From: Opacimonas immobilis
GTDB taxonomy: Bacteria; Pseudomonadota; Gammaproteobacteria; Enterobacterales; Alteromonadaceae
Direction: 5' to 3'
Assembly (NCBI RefSeq): GCF_048282545.1
Contig: NZ_CP182485.1
Span: forward strand, 1,116,001 to 1,180,000
DNA: 64,000 nt
The position numbers and the translations under genes are program-made. Positions 1 to 8,609 of this stretch are shown one piece after another. The notes under the pieces were generated by a model. That model searched no databases. It was not told the origin of the DNA and saw only the letters and a list, made by a program, of their open reading frames with translations. Position 1 is the first letter of the stretch. Every line of letters begins with the position of its first letter.

Positions 1-234
1 GAATTGTAAACACTTATTTTTGTAATATAGTTATTTTTAATCATACCGATAAAACTTTACGGAGTGATATTCACAGAAAGTTAAACCCATAGCATATGTC
101 GAATCATTGAATCTCTTGGCCATTAAACCCACCAAGCAGCTGATGGGCGAGACGCCATCGAGCAACTCCAAACCCTTACAGTAGACTGTGATTAACCTTC
201 ATAAGCAAAAAAGCGAGCCGGATAGGCAGGATAG
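1..234. other. Non-coding left edge of window
   Basis: No convincing gene, RNA or repeat is visible here. It lies downstream of the minus-strand polyphosphate kinase gene. Read on the minus strand, a short GC-rich stretch followed by six Ts at about 208-213 could be a weak terminator for that gene, but the stem is only about three pairs, so I do not call it. Confidence 0.4.
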
Positions 235-1041
235 TTAAAGCCCGAGTTGTTCTTTTGCCAAGCCGATTACATCAGGATCAAGTGGCGGAGGAGTGATGTC
301 TATTCCAACACTGAGTTGGTCTACAACGGTTTGCAAAACGGCCAAACGAGCATACCACTTGTGGTTGCCTGGAATAACATGCCAAGGAGAACGCACGGTA
401 GAAGTATGAGTAAACATTTGATTAATCGCAGTTTGATAGTCAGCCCATTTTTCTCGGTTTCGCAAATCTTCGGTGGTCAATTTCCAACGCTTCATTGGAT
501 TGTGTAAACGTTCAGCAAAGCGTCTGAGTTGTTCATCTGCACTGATGTGCATGAAAATCTTAACAATCCGCGTATCGTCAGCCAATTGCATTTCTTCAAA
601 TTGATTGATTTCACAATATGCTCTATGCCACTCAGTTGTGTTGGCAATGCCTTCTACGCGTTCGACTAGCACCCGCCCGTACCAGGAACGGTCAAAAATC
701 GCGATATTACCTTTTGCTGGCAATCGATTTTGAAAGCGAACCAGATAGTGTTGCGATAATTCCGTAGGTGTGGGCGCACTGATTGGATGTACTGAATAAC
801 TTCGCGGATCAAGCTTCTCAGTCATACGCCTGATCGCTCCACCTTTTCCGCTGGCATCAGTACCTTCAAATACAATAATGGCACGTTTATTTTGATGCCA
901 ATAAACTTGCTGGATGGCTAGTATTGATGTTTGCAAAGATATTAATGCGCTTTCATATGCCTTTTTAGAACCTTCATATTTAATAGCTGCAGAGATAGCT
1001 GATAACTGATTTGCTTGCAACGCATTTGGTGTGCTGTTCAT
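235..1041 (-). CDS. PPK2-family polyphosphate kinase / polyphosphate:nucleotide phosphotransferase
   Basis: A predicted cytoplasmic enzyme that moves phosphate between inorganic polyphosphate and a nucleoside mono- or diphosphate. The 268-residue product has a Walker A-like motif GTDASGKGG at about residues 60-68. The family signature FDRSWYGRVLVERVEG follows at about 116-131, with the conserved Arg/Lys-rich lid region after it. This is a single-domain PPK2, not the fused two-domain form. The open frame extends 60 codons further upstream, but the ATG at 1041 gives a protein that starts as PPK2 proteins usually do; the upstream extension looks non-coding. It is divergent from the TonB-type operon. 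Whether ADP or AMP is the preferred acceptor cannot be decided; the FDRSWYGR form of the motif resembles the AMP-phosphotransferase-type domains. Confidence 0.85.
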   Translation of the reverse strand: MNSTPNALQANQLSAISAAIKYEGSKKAYESALISLQTSILAIQQVYWHQNKRAIIVFEGTDASGKGGAIRRMTEKLDPRSYSVHPISAPTPTELSQHYLVRFQNRLPAKGNIAIFDRSWYGRVLVERVEGIANTTEWHRAYCEINQFEEMQLADDTRIVKIFMHISADEQLRRFAERLHNPMKRWKLTTEDLRNREKWADYQTAINQMFTHTSTVRSPWHVIPGNHKWYARLAVLQTVVDQLSVGIDITPPPLDPDVIGLAKEQLGL

Positions 1042-1133
1042 ACAATATAACCTTAAGGAGAAATGACGTATCCTAAATAAGCATAGCCGCATAATCCTTG
1101 TTCTCCCACCCCAAATAGTTCCCGCATGACAGA

Positions 1134-1172
1134 TGTGTGAATATGACAATTTTGTAATAAAACTGTCACACA
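1134..1172. promoter_or_regulatory. Nested inverted repeat upstream of the TonB-type operon
   Basis: TGTGTGA (1134-1140) is mirrored by TCACACA (1166-1172), and TGACA (1144-1148) by TGTCA (1164-1168), giving a dyad around an AT-rich centre. It lies in the 194-bp divergent gap between the PPK2 gene and the DUF3450 gene, about 65 bp before the latter. An operator or a transcript hairpin is possible. No regulator is identified. Confidence 0.3.
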
Positions 1173-1235
1173 TTGCATTTATTATTTCGCACAGTTTTAA
1201 ATTGCCTCTAAAAGGCATCAAAGAAGGTCCTAACT

Positions 1236-2000
1236 ATGAATCGCGTAATCTCTCTTGTGGCGCTTGTGTTAGCTGGAAGCATTGGCTTTTCAGTGCTAGC
1301 TCAAGAAGACCAAGCCGTTGAGAAAGTGGTAACAGAAGCTGGCAAAATCAATGAGTCCGCTGCTAAGTCACAAGTCAAAATTGACAACATTGCCGACCAA
1401 ATTGATGGTAAGTTGCAACAGTTCAAAGCGTTGAATAAAGAAATTGAAGGGTTAAATGTATACAACTCTCAATTACAAAAGCAAATCGACAATCAAATAG
1501 ACGAGATGGCTGCGTTAAACGAAGCGATTGACGAAGTCAGTGTGATTGAGCGTCAAATCACGCCACTAATGATCAATATGATTGATGGCTTAGAGCAATT
1601 TGTACAATTAGACGTTCCTTTTTTACCAGAAGAGCGCAACGCACGTATCGCCGATTTACGCAGCATGATGGACCGTGCTGATGTCGCACCTTCCGAAAAA
1701 TTCCGTCGCGTAATGGAAGCGTTCCAAGTTGAAATGGATTATGGACGCACGCTTGAAGCTTACCCAGGGACACACACAGTTGCTGGTGTTGAGCGTGAAG
1801 TTGAGTTTTTACGTCTTGGTCGTACGGCTCTGATTTATCAAACACGTGATGCATCAAGTCAAGGTGTTTGGAATAAGCAAACACGTCAATGGGAAGCATT
1901 AGATTCAAGCTATCGCACACAGATCACTAAAGGTTTACGCATGGCGAAGAAGCAACTCGCACCTGATTTATTAATGTTACCAGTCGCAATTACTGACTAA
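1236..2000 (+). CDS. DUF3450-family periplasmic coiled-coil protein
   Basis: First gene of a six-gene TonB/ExbB-type operon. The 254-residue product has a Sec signal peptide (about residues 1-22, ending SVLA before QED). A long heptad-like coiled-coil segment, about residues 30-100, is rich in Gln, Glu, Asn and Ile. The rest is an alpha/beta region containing EYP- and W-rich stretches typical of DUF3450. The start is the ATG at 1236 with AAGG eight bases upstream. The DUF3450 family is recurrently found directly upstream of large MotA/TolQ/ExbB proteins in marine gammaproteobacteria. Its biochemical role is not established; a periplasmic accessory of the proton-driven complex is an inference from operon position. 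Confidence 0.85.
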   Translation: MNRVISLVALVLAGSIGFSVLAQEDQAVEKVVTEAGKINESAAKSQVKIDNIADQIDGKLQQFKALNKEIEGLNVYNSQLQKQIDNQIDEMAALNEAIDEVSVIERQITPLMINMIDGLEQFVQLDVPFLPEERNARIADLRSMMDRADVAPSEKFRRVMEAFQVEMDYGRTLEAYPGTHTVAGVEREVEFLRLGRTALIYQTRDASSQGVWNKQTRQWEALDSSYRTQITKGLRMAKKQLAPDLLMLPVAITD

Positions 2001-2010
2001 GGCTAGCACG

Positions 2011-3372
2011 ATGAAATTATCAATGAAAAATATCCTAGCGGCCGTTGCTGTTTCAGTATTGAGCTTTTCAGCAACTGCTAACGACCGCGCACTAGACTTA
2101 GATGCGTTATTGAAGCAACTTGAGCAGGGTCAATTTGCACAGACTCAAGAAAACAAAGCGCGTGAAGCCGAGTTTGTTGCCAAGCGCGCAGAACAAGATC
2201 GCATCTTACGTCAAACTCGCAACACACGTGATAATGCGTTAAAGCTTTCTGAAACGCTTGAAACTCAGTTCGAAGAAAACGAATTTAAATTAGCAGACTT
2301 AAATGACGCGTTAAACAATCGCTTAGGTTCGTTAAAAGAATTGTTCGGTGTATTACAACAAGTATCTGGCGATACCAAAAACAAATTCTACAACTCTATG
2401 ATTTCAGCGGAAATTCCCGGTCGTGCAGAGTTTCTTGATGAAATGGCTCAGTCTATGGGCTCAAGCTCAAAACTTGCTTCTATTGAAGAAATTGAGCGCG
2501 TATGGTTTGAAATGCAACGTGAGATGACCGAAAGCGGCAAAGTCACTAAGTTCGAAACCACAGTCATTGAAGCCGGCGGTAACAAAGTAAACAAAGAAGT
2601 TGTTCGCGTAGGACCTTTCGCTTTGGTCTCTGACGGCAAATTCCTTGAATACAACGGAGTTACCGGCAGCGTTGCAGAATTAATTCGTCAGCCAGCAGAA
2701 CGTTTTGGTAGCTCTGCAGCAAAACTACAAGCGTCTAATGGTGAATTAGTCGAGTTTGGTATCGATCCAACAGGTGGTTCAATTCTTGGCCTATTGGTTC
2801 AGGCGCCTACGTTAAAAGAACGTGTTGAACAAGGTGGCCTAGTTGGTTATATCATCTTAGCCGTCGGTGCAGTGGGTCTATTGCTTGCCTTAGAGCGTCT
2901 AGTGTCACTGACTCTGATTCGCACTAAAGTAAATTCACAGCTTAAATCGGATACCTTCAAAGACAACAACCCACTTGGTCGTGTCATGATGGTGAAAGAC
3001 AAGTACCCGGATGCGGATACAGAAGCGATGGAACTGCATTTGACCGAAGCGATTTTATCAGAGGTGCCTAAATTAGGTCGCAACCTAACCATCATTAAGA
3101 TTATCTCTGTGGTCGCACCATTGATGGGTCTACTAGGTACAGTAACCGGTATGATCAACACTTTCCAAGCCATTACTTTGTTCGGTACAGGTGACCCGAA
3201 ACTGATGGCTGGTGGTATTTCACAAGCACTAGTGACCACAGTACTCGGTCTAGTGGTCGCGATTCCAATGACTTTGTTATACGCAATGCTTAACACGCGT
3301 AGCAAAAACATCGTCTTCATTCTTCAAGAACAAGCAGCTGGTGTGATTGCTGAGCGCGCAGAGCGGAGCTAA
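2011..3372 (+). CDS. Large MotA/TolQ/ExbB-family protein with periplasmic coiled-coil domain (TtpC-like)
   Basis: A 453-residue proton-channel family subunit. It begins with a cleavable-looking signal peptide (about 1-23, ending SATA). A long Lys/Glu/Gln-rich coiled coil (about 30-115) follows, then a globular periplasmic region to about 270. The C-terminal ExbB/TolQ domain has three membrane segments near residues 277-300, 360-388 and 403-430. The typical family motif is visible as PLMGLLGTVTGMI, and the last segment carries GLVVAIP. The architecture matches TtpC of the Vibrio TonB2 system, which is needed in addition to ExbB2/ExbD2. It sits 10 bp after the DUF3450 gene and 5 bp before the short exbB. 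The name is by analogy only. Confidence 0.85.
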   Translation: MKLSMKNILAAVAVSVLSFSATANDRALDLDALLKQLEQGQFAQTQENKAREAEFVAKRAEQDRILRQTRNTRDNALKLSETLETQFEENEFKLADLNDALNNRLGSLKELFGVLQQVSGDTKNKFYNSMISAEIPGRAEFLDEMAQSMGSSSKLASIEEIERVWFEMQREMTESGKVTKFETTVIEAGGNKVNKEVVRVGPFALVSDGKFLEYNGVTGSVAELIRQPAERFGSSAAKLQASNGELVEFGIDPTGGSILGLLVQAPTLKERVEQGGLVGYIILAVGAVGLLLALERLVSLTLIRTKVNSQLKSDTFKDNNPLGRVMMVKDKYPDADTEAMELHLTEAILSEVPKLGRNLTIIKIISVVAPLMGLLGTVTGMINTFQAITLFGTGDPKLMAGGISQALVTTVLGLVVAIPMTLLYAMLNTRSKNIVFILQEQAAGVIAERAERS

Positions 3373-3377
3373 GTCAC

Positions 3378-3902
3378 ATGGTTGAGTTCTTAGAAGCAAT
3401 CCGAGATTTTACAGAAACAGGTGGCCAAGTACTCTTGGTCATCGGGTTCTTGATCTTCGTTATGTGGTTGCTGATTTTAGAACGCGTTTTGTACATCCTA
3501 ATTTGGCACAAAGAAATCAAAAACGATGTGTTGTCGCAATGGCAAGAACGCCAAGACAAAACGTCATGGAATGCAGAGCAAATCCGTCAAGCAGCCATAT
3601 CACGTATGGTGATGGCACTTAACGGCAGTATTCCAATTATCCAAGCGCTTGTCGCTTTGTGTCCATTATTAGGATTGATGGGAACCGTGACCGGTATGAT
3701 TGAAGTATTTGACGTCATGGCGATTTCTGGTTCTGGTAACGCGCGTTCGATGGCATCCGGTGTCTCGAAAGCCACTATCCCAACAATGGCGGGAATGGTT
3801 GGTGCACTTTCTGGCGTATTTGCCTCGACGTGGTTAACGCGTAAGGTCAAAACAGAACGTGCGCATTTAGAAGATCAAATTCAACTAGACCGTCATATTT
3901 GA
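3378..3902 (+). CDS. exbB: ExbB-type proton channel subunit (MotA/TolQ/ExbB family)
   Basis: A 174-residue inner-membrane protein with three predicted segments: residues about 15-38, 82-112 (containing CPLLGLMGTVTGMIEVF, the family core), and 128-152 ending in GVFAS. It is the short canonical form of ExbB without the periplasmic extension present in its upstream paralogue. Together with ExbD it should form the proton-conducting stator that energises TonB. It is tightly spaced in the operon and followed 20 bp later by exbD. Confidence 0.9.
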   Translation: MVEFLEAIRDFTETGGQVLLVIGFLIFVMWLLILERVLYILIWHKEIKNDVLSQWQERQDKTSWNAEQIRQAAISRMVMALNGSIPIIQALVALCPLLGLMGTVTGMIEVFDVMAISGSGNARSMASGVSKATIPTMAGMVGALSGVFASTWLTRKVKTERAHLEDQIQLDRHI

Positions 3903-3922
3903 GTGGCGGTGAGGGTTAAACA

Positions 3923-4330
3923 ATGAAACAACATTTTCAAAACTTAATGGACGAAGAAGAAGCGGCGATTGATATGACGCCAATGCTTGACGTCGTCTTT
4001 ATCATGCTGATCTTCTTTATCGTCACAGCGTCATTTGTCAAAGAAGCGGGTATTGATGTTAACCGTCCTGATGCGGCGACAGCAGTCAAAAAAGACCGCG
4101 CTAATATCCTCATCGCGATCAGTGACAAGGGTGAAATTTGGATCAACAAGCGCCGTGTTGATGTGCGTGCAGTACAAGCCAACGTTGAGCGTCTAAAAGC
4201 CGAAAACCCACAAGGCTCAGTTGTCATTCAAGCGGACCGCAAATCGACAACAGAGACCCTGATAAAAGTCATGGACGCTTCTCGTGCCGCGGGTGCATTT
4301 GATATATCTATTGCAGCGCAAGAACAGTAA
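3923..4330 (+). CDS. exbD: ExbD-type biopolymer transport protein
   Basis: A 135-residue ExbD/TolR family protein. A short acidic cytoplasmic tail is followed by IDMTPMLDVVFIMLIFFIV, which holds the single membrane helix and the essential helix aspartate (Asp23 here). The periplasmic ExbD fold follows, with the typical IQAD stretch near residues 110-113. It partners ExbB in the proton channel driving TonB. SD-like GGTGAGGG precedes the ATG. Confidence 0.92.
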   Translation: MKQHFQNLMDEEEAAIDMTPMLDVVFIMLIFFIVTASFVKEAGIDVNRPDAATAVKKDRANILIAISDKGEIWINKRRVDVRAVQANVERLKAENPQGSVVIQADRKSTTETLIKVMDASRAAGAFDISIAAQEQ

Positions 4331-4343
4331 ATAGGCAGTTATT

Positions 4344-4952
4344 ATGTCACGTTTTTTAATTGCCATTATTGTTTCTGCAGCGATAACATTAGGCTTATTC
4401 TTCCTAATGCAATCTTTGATTCAAAGTGGTGGTAGTGCTTTGACCGAACCGCCTAGAGGCAGTGTCCTGGATTTTGTTCGCGTCAAAAAAGAAGAAGCGG
4501 TTGAGAAAAAAGACCGCAAACCGAAAAAGCCGCCCAAGCCAGAAGAGCCACCTCCGCAAATGGAAACCCCACAAATGGATGCCCCAGCACCTGATGGTGA
4601 AGGCACTGGAATGGATTTCGCCTCGGATGTTTCTACCGAAATGTCACTCGATGGTGGAGTTGGCCTAGAGTCAGGAGATGGTGAGTACTTACCAATAGTC
4701 AAAGTTGCACCGGTTTATCCACGCCGTGCCTTACAGCGCGGTATCGAAGGCTTTGTGATCGTTGAATTTACAGTGAACAAGCAAGGTGCGGTGACCAATC
4801 CTATTGTGATTGAAGCCCAACCTGAAAAAATCTTTGATCAAGCCGCACTTGATGCTGCTAAGAAGTTCAAATACAAGCCTCGAGTCGTGAATGGCGAACC
4901 CATTGCGGTGTCTGGTGTGCAAAACCGCATTACTTTTAAGATTGACGGATAA
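4344..4952 (+). CDS. tonB: TonB-family energy transducer
   Basis: A 202-residue inner-membrane-anchored transducer. One N-terminal membrane helix (about 3-23) is followed by a Lys/Pro/Glu-rich spacer (about 50-80) and a Met/Pro/Asp linker. The C-terminal TonB domain (about 112-200) contains VAPVYPRRALQRGIEGFV and ends with a strand-like hydrophobic tail. It is short, and its proline spacer is brief compared with E. coli TonB, as in Vibrio TonB2-type proteins. The TonB box partners (outer-membrane receptors) are not in this window. It is 14 bp after exbD and 14 bp before the TPR gene. Confidence 0.9.
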   Translation: MSRFLIAIIVSAAITLGLFFLMQSLIQSGGSALTEPPRGSVLDFVRVKKEEAVEKKDRKPKKPPKPEEPPPQMETPQMDAPAPDGEGTGMDFASDVSTEMSLDGGVGLESGDGEYLPIVKVAPVYPRRALQRGIEGFVIVEFTVNKQGAVTNPIVIEAQPEKIFDQAALDAAKKFKYKPRVVNGEPIAVSGVQNRITFKIDG

Positions 4953-4966
4953 GGAGAGGGATAACA

Positions 4967-6271
4967 ATGAAATCTACTAAACGATTTTTGTCTAGCCTAT
5001 CTGTTGTGGCATGCGTTTTGGCAACCAATGTTGCACTCGTTGAACCGGTCCATGCTGAAACCAAGGCCAGTGAAAAGAAGACGCGCAAAGTCCCTACTTT
5101 ACGTGGCAAAGTGTATGAGCAACTCTCTCGTGCACAGACTTTTGCAGACCAAGACCAAAGTGATGAAGCCTTTGCCGTATTAGCGGAAGTCGAAGGCAAA
5201 AAGTCTTCCATGAACAGCTATGAAATTGCCATGCTGTATAACTTTTATGGATTCATTTACTACAATCTTGAGCAGCCAGATAAAGCGCTTGAGTATTTTA
5301 ATAAAGTGGTGGAACAACAGCCAATCCCTGAAAGCTTCGAGCAATCTACGGTCTTTACTATTGCTCAGTTGTCCTTGATGCAAGGGGATTATAAAGCAGC
5401 AATCGCAAATCTCGAGCGTTGGGAAGACTTAAATGTAGGGCCAACGCCGCCAAAGAATTTATTCATTAAAGCGCAGGCCTATTATCAGGATAAACAATAC
5501 GAACAAGCTGCAACATTCATAGACCAAGCTGTATCAGATAAAGAAGCGGCAGGTATGATTCCAGATGAAGGCTGGTTGATTTTACAACGTGCGATTTACT
5601 ATGAGTTAAAGGACACGCGTAAAGTCAAAGACATCATCGTCAAGATGGTCAAGCTGTTTAACGAGCCAAAATACTGGATCCAACTTGGTGGTATGTATGG
5701 TGAGTTAGAAATGGAAAAACACCAATTAGCTATTATGGAAGCGGCGTACCAACAGGGATACTTGGTGAAAGGCGCGGACTTATTTAATATGGCACAGCTG
5801 TATTATTACCATAAAGCTCCGATTAAATGCGCCAATGTCATGCAAGCGGCCATGGATGATGGTTTATTGGAAGAAAATCTTCGCAACCTTAAGTTTTTAG
5901 GTCAGTGCTTACAGTTAGCAAAAGAGAACGAGAAGGCCGTTCCTGTGATGCGTGCTGCTGCTGAGTTAGCGCCTGATGGTGAACTATATGCTCAATTGGC
6001 TCAGTTGTTTTTGAATATTGATAAGTATGATGATGCGATTGCCAATGCTGAACTCGCTTTGGAAAAAGGCGATTTGCGCAACCAAGGTACCGTTCATTTG
6101 GTGCTGGGTATGGCCTATTACAACCAGCGTCAGTTTGTCAAAGCGCTCGACCAATTGGCCAAAGCCGAAGCGTTCAAAAATACGCGCAAGATGGCAGAGC
6201 AATGGCAACAATTCGTCTCTGGTGAAAAGCGAACGTTTGACGCCCTTCAGGCTGAGATAGCATCAGAATAA
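4967..6271 (+). CDS. Exported tetratricopeptide-repeat protein of the TonB-type operon
   Basis: A 434-residue protein with a signal peptide (about 1-31, ending PVHA). The rest is almost entirely helical repeats of TPR type, e.g. YNFYGFIYYNLEQPDKALEY and VLGMAYYNQRQFVKALDQL. It is the last gene of the operon before a strong terminator. TPR proteins occur in the same position in TonB2-like clusters of Vibrio and relatives, which suggests a periplasmic scaffold for the transducer complex. No enzymatic motif is visible. The start is supported by AAGGAGAGGG ahead of the ATG. Confidence 0.8.
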   Translation: MKSTKRFLSSLSVVACVLATNVALVEPVHAETKASEKKTRKVPTLRGKVYEQLSRAQTFADQDQSDEAFAVLAEVEGKKSSMNSYEIAMLYNFYGFIYYNLEQPDKALEYFNKVVEQQPIPESFEQSTVFTIAQLSLMQGDYKAAIANLERWEDLNVGPTPPKNLFIKAQAYYQDKQYEQAATFIDQAVSDKEAAGMIPDEGWLILQRAIYYELKDTRKVKDIIVKMVKLFNEPKYWIQLGGMYGELEMEKHQLAIMEAAYQQGYLVKGADLFNMAQLYYYHKAPIKCANVMQAAMDDGLLEENLRNLKFLGQCLQLAKENEKAVPVMRAAAELAPDGELYAQLAQLFLNIDKYDDAIANAELALEKGDLRNQGTVHLVLGMAYYNQRQFVKALDQLAKAEAFKNTRKMAEQWQQFVSGEKRTFDALQAEIASE

Positions 6272-6290
6272 GCTCTCAATCCATTCCTAG

Positions 6291-6332
6291 AAGCTCCTTA
6301 TGGGTTCCCCAGAAGGAGCTTTTTTATTTTTG
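6291..6332 (+). terminator. Intrinsic terminator of the TonB-type operon
   Basis: AAGCTCCTT (6291-6299) pairs perfectly with AAGGAGCTT (6313-6321) around a 13-base loop, followed by a T-rich tract to about 6332. It lies 20 bp after the TPR gene stop. Confidence 0.85.
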
Positions 6333-6404
6333 GGAATATATTGCACAAACATAAAATTTTATCTATTTTATCCAGATAATAAATTAAATAACTTAAACTC
6401 TCCG

Positions 6405-8609
6405 ATGCTCAAACAAATCTTTATAGCTGGCTTGGCAGGTTTATTATTTTCCTGTTCCGAAGTTCCTTCGTCACCTTCATCGACAATGAAAGAAACAACC
6501 GATATGTCAAATTACTCTCATCCATATGCGCGCATCAAACAACTGACTACAAACGCACCCGTTGCAATGCGTGAAGACGCAATTGTATCCCACCATGGAT
6601 TTAGCGTAAGTGATCCATATCAATGGCTTAAAGACCAAGGCTACCCCGAAGTCAATGACCAAACCGTGTTAGATTATTTACATGCAGAAAATGCCTACTA
6701 CGGTGAATTTAAAGCGCAACATCAGCCCCTCATTGATACTTTGTTTGAAGAGTTTAAAGGCAGAGTGGATGATGAATTTGTGTCAGTACCTGTTACTAAT
6801 CGTGGCTATGAATATTGGTATGAGTATCAAGCAGGGAGTGATTACCGAACGTATTTGCGGCGCAACCTTGAAGACGGTGGTGAGCAAATCATTTTAGACC
6901 TACCAACCCTTGCTGAGGGAACGGATTATTTTGTCTTGGGCAGTTACGATATTAGCCCAGATAATAATTTGATTGCTTACACTATCGATACTACAGGCGA
7001 TGAGCGCTATGAACTATTTATCAAAGATCTCAATACTGGAGAAATATCGAGTACGGTTTTGACTGATGTTAGAAGCAATATTACCTTTACATCCGATAGT
7101 AAGGGAATCGTCTATGACAAGTTGTCTACGCAGCGTTGGGCGACAGAATCCGTCAATTATCATCAGTTAGGGACAAAACAAGAAGTTGATATTGTACTAT
7201 ACGCTGAAACCAATGATGAATTTGGGTTAGGCCATTACGCCACTTCAGATGATGAGTATTTAGTTTTGTTGACTGGTACTCGTGACGTATCAGAAATCTA
7301 TGTTGTGCCATTGGATAACGTGCAACAGCCGTTGCAACAACTGGTCAATCGTGACCAAGGATTCAGTGCCACCGTTGATCATGCGTTTGGAACCTTTTAC
7401 ATAGTCGCGAATGATACACACAGCAACTATCGTGTCGCGACCCTCGCCGATAACGCCTCAGGTTATGACAATTGGGAAACATTGATGCAAGGAGACAGCA
7501 GTTTGTATATCAAAAGCCTGGCGACGTTTCGTCATGGCTTGGTCATTAAACTGGCCCGCAATGGACTTGATGCACTGCAAGTCATCCCGTTTGCAGAAGA
7601 AGAAAGCCCTTATGACATTGAGTTTCCAGAGCAGGTCTTTTCTGCTAGTTTAGGAAACAATCCGGATTTTAATGCGACCTCTATACGTATTACTTATGAG
7701 AGTATGATTACGCCGGATACCTTGTTTGCTTATGATTTTGCAAACCGACAAAAGACAGTGCTTAAGAAGCAAAAAATTCCATCAGGTTATGATGCTTCGC
7801 TATATCATACAGAACGCCGAATGGCTCCTTCTCGTGACGGAGTCATGATCCCAGTGTCGATAGTTTATCGCAAAGATTTTGTGAAAGATGGCACGCGACC
7901 ATTACACCTTTATGCCTACGGTGCGTATGGTATCGGCATGCCGACCAGCTTTTCATCTGTACGCTTGAGCTTACTCGATCGTGGGTTTGCGTTTGCCATT
8001 GCGCATACGCGAGGCGGAGATGAGATGGGCTATCAATGGTATCTCGATGGCAAAATGGAACAGCGTCAAAATGCCTTTAACGATTTTGTTGACGTGGCTA
8101 AGTTTCTCATTGCTGAACAGTATGCCTCAGCAGGTAATATCTCAATATCTGGCGGAAGTGCTGGCGGTAAAATGATGGGTGCTGTTACCATCTTGGAACC
8201 TAATTTGTGGCGCAGTGTATTACTTGATGTGCCATTTGTTGATGTACTTAATACTATGCTTGATGAATCTTTGCCGTTGACCCCACCTGAGTGGAGTGAG
8301 TGGGGTAATCCAATTAAGGATAAAGAAGCGTTTGAACGAATTTTGAGTTATTCACCATACGATAATATTGATGCGCGAGAGTATCCACCAATGATGGTGA
8401 CAGGCGGCCTAAATGATCCTCGAGTGACGTATTGGGAACCAGCCAAATGGACTGCCCGTATGCGAGCAGAAAAAACCGATGATAATCTGTTGATCATGCG
8501 CATGAACATGAGTGCAGGTCACTATGCTAACTCAGGGCGTTACGGTCGATTACTAGATGCGGCAGAAGAGTATGCGTTTATATTGGCATCGCATCAAATC
8601 AACGAGTGA
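6405..8609 (+). CDS. Lipoprotein S9-family prolyl oligopeptidase / oligopeptidase B-like
   Basis: A serine peptidase predicted to cut short peptides, exported and lipid-anchored. From the ATG at 6405 the product has 734 residues. The start MLKQIFIAGLAGLLFSC forms a lipoprotein signal with a lipobox ending at Cys17. I prefer this start because the frame upstream (from 6300) overlaps the preceding terminator. An N-terminal seven-bladed propeller is followed by the alpha/beta-hydrolase domain. That domain shows AYGAYGIG, AHTRGGDEMG, the nucleophile motif GGSAGG (Ser585), GGLNDPRV with the acidic residue, and the histidine in SAGHYANSGR. The RGGDEMGYQWYLDGK stretch is typical of oligopeptidase B. 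It stands alone between a terminator and a convergent gene. Confidence 0.88.
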   Translation: MLKQIFIAGLAGLLFSCSEVPSSPSSTMKETTDMSNYSHPYARIKQLTTNAPVAMREDAIVSHHGFSVSDPYQWLKDQGYPEVNDQTVLDYLHAENAYYGEFKAQHQPLIDTLFEEFKGRVDDEFVSVPVTNRGYEYWYEYQAGSDYRTYLRRNLEDGGEQIILDLPTLAEGTDYFVLGSYDISPDNNLIAYTIDTTGDERYELFIKDLNTGEISSTVLTDVRSNITFTSDSKGIVYDKLSTQRWATESVNYHQLGTKQEVDIVLYAETNDEFGLGHYATSDDEYLVLLTGTRDVSEIYVVPLDNVQQPLQQLVNRDQGFSATVDHAFGTFYIVANDTHSNYRVATLADNASGYDNWETLMQGDSSLYIKSLATFRHGLVIKLARNGLDALQVIPFAEEESPYDIEFPEQVFSASLGNNPDFNATSIRITYESMITPDTLFAYDFANRQKTVLKKQKIPSGYDASLYHTERRMAPSRDGVMIPVSIVYRKDFVKDGTRPLHLYAYGAYGIGMPTSFSSVRLSLLDRGFAFAIAHTRGGDEMGYQWYLDGKMEQRQNAFNDFVDVAKFLIAEQYASAGNISISGGSAGGKMMGAVTILEPNLWRSVLLDVPFVDVLNTMLDESLPLTPPEWSEWGNPIKDKEAFERILSYSPYDNIDAREYPPMMVTGGLNDPRVTYWEPAKWTARMRAEKTDDNLLIMRMNMSAGHYANSGRYGRLLDAAEEYAFILASHQINE

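Noticed and set aside
247..507. 86-codon plus-strand frame opposite the PPK2 gene
   Set aside because: Fully antisense to a well-supported gene, no SD, no protein-like features.
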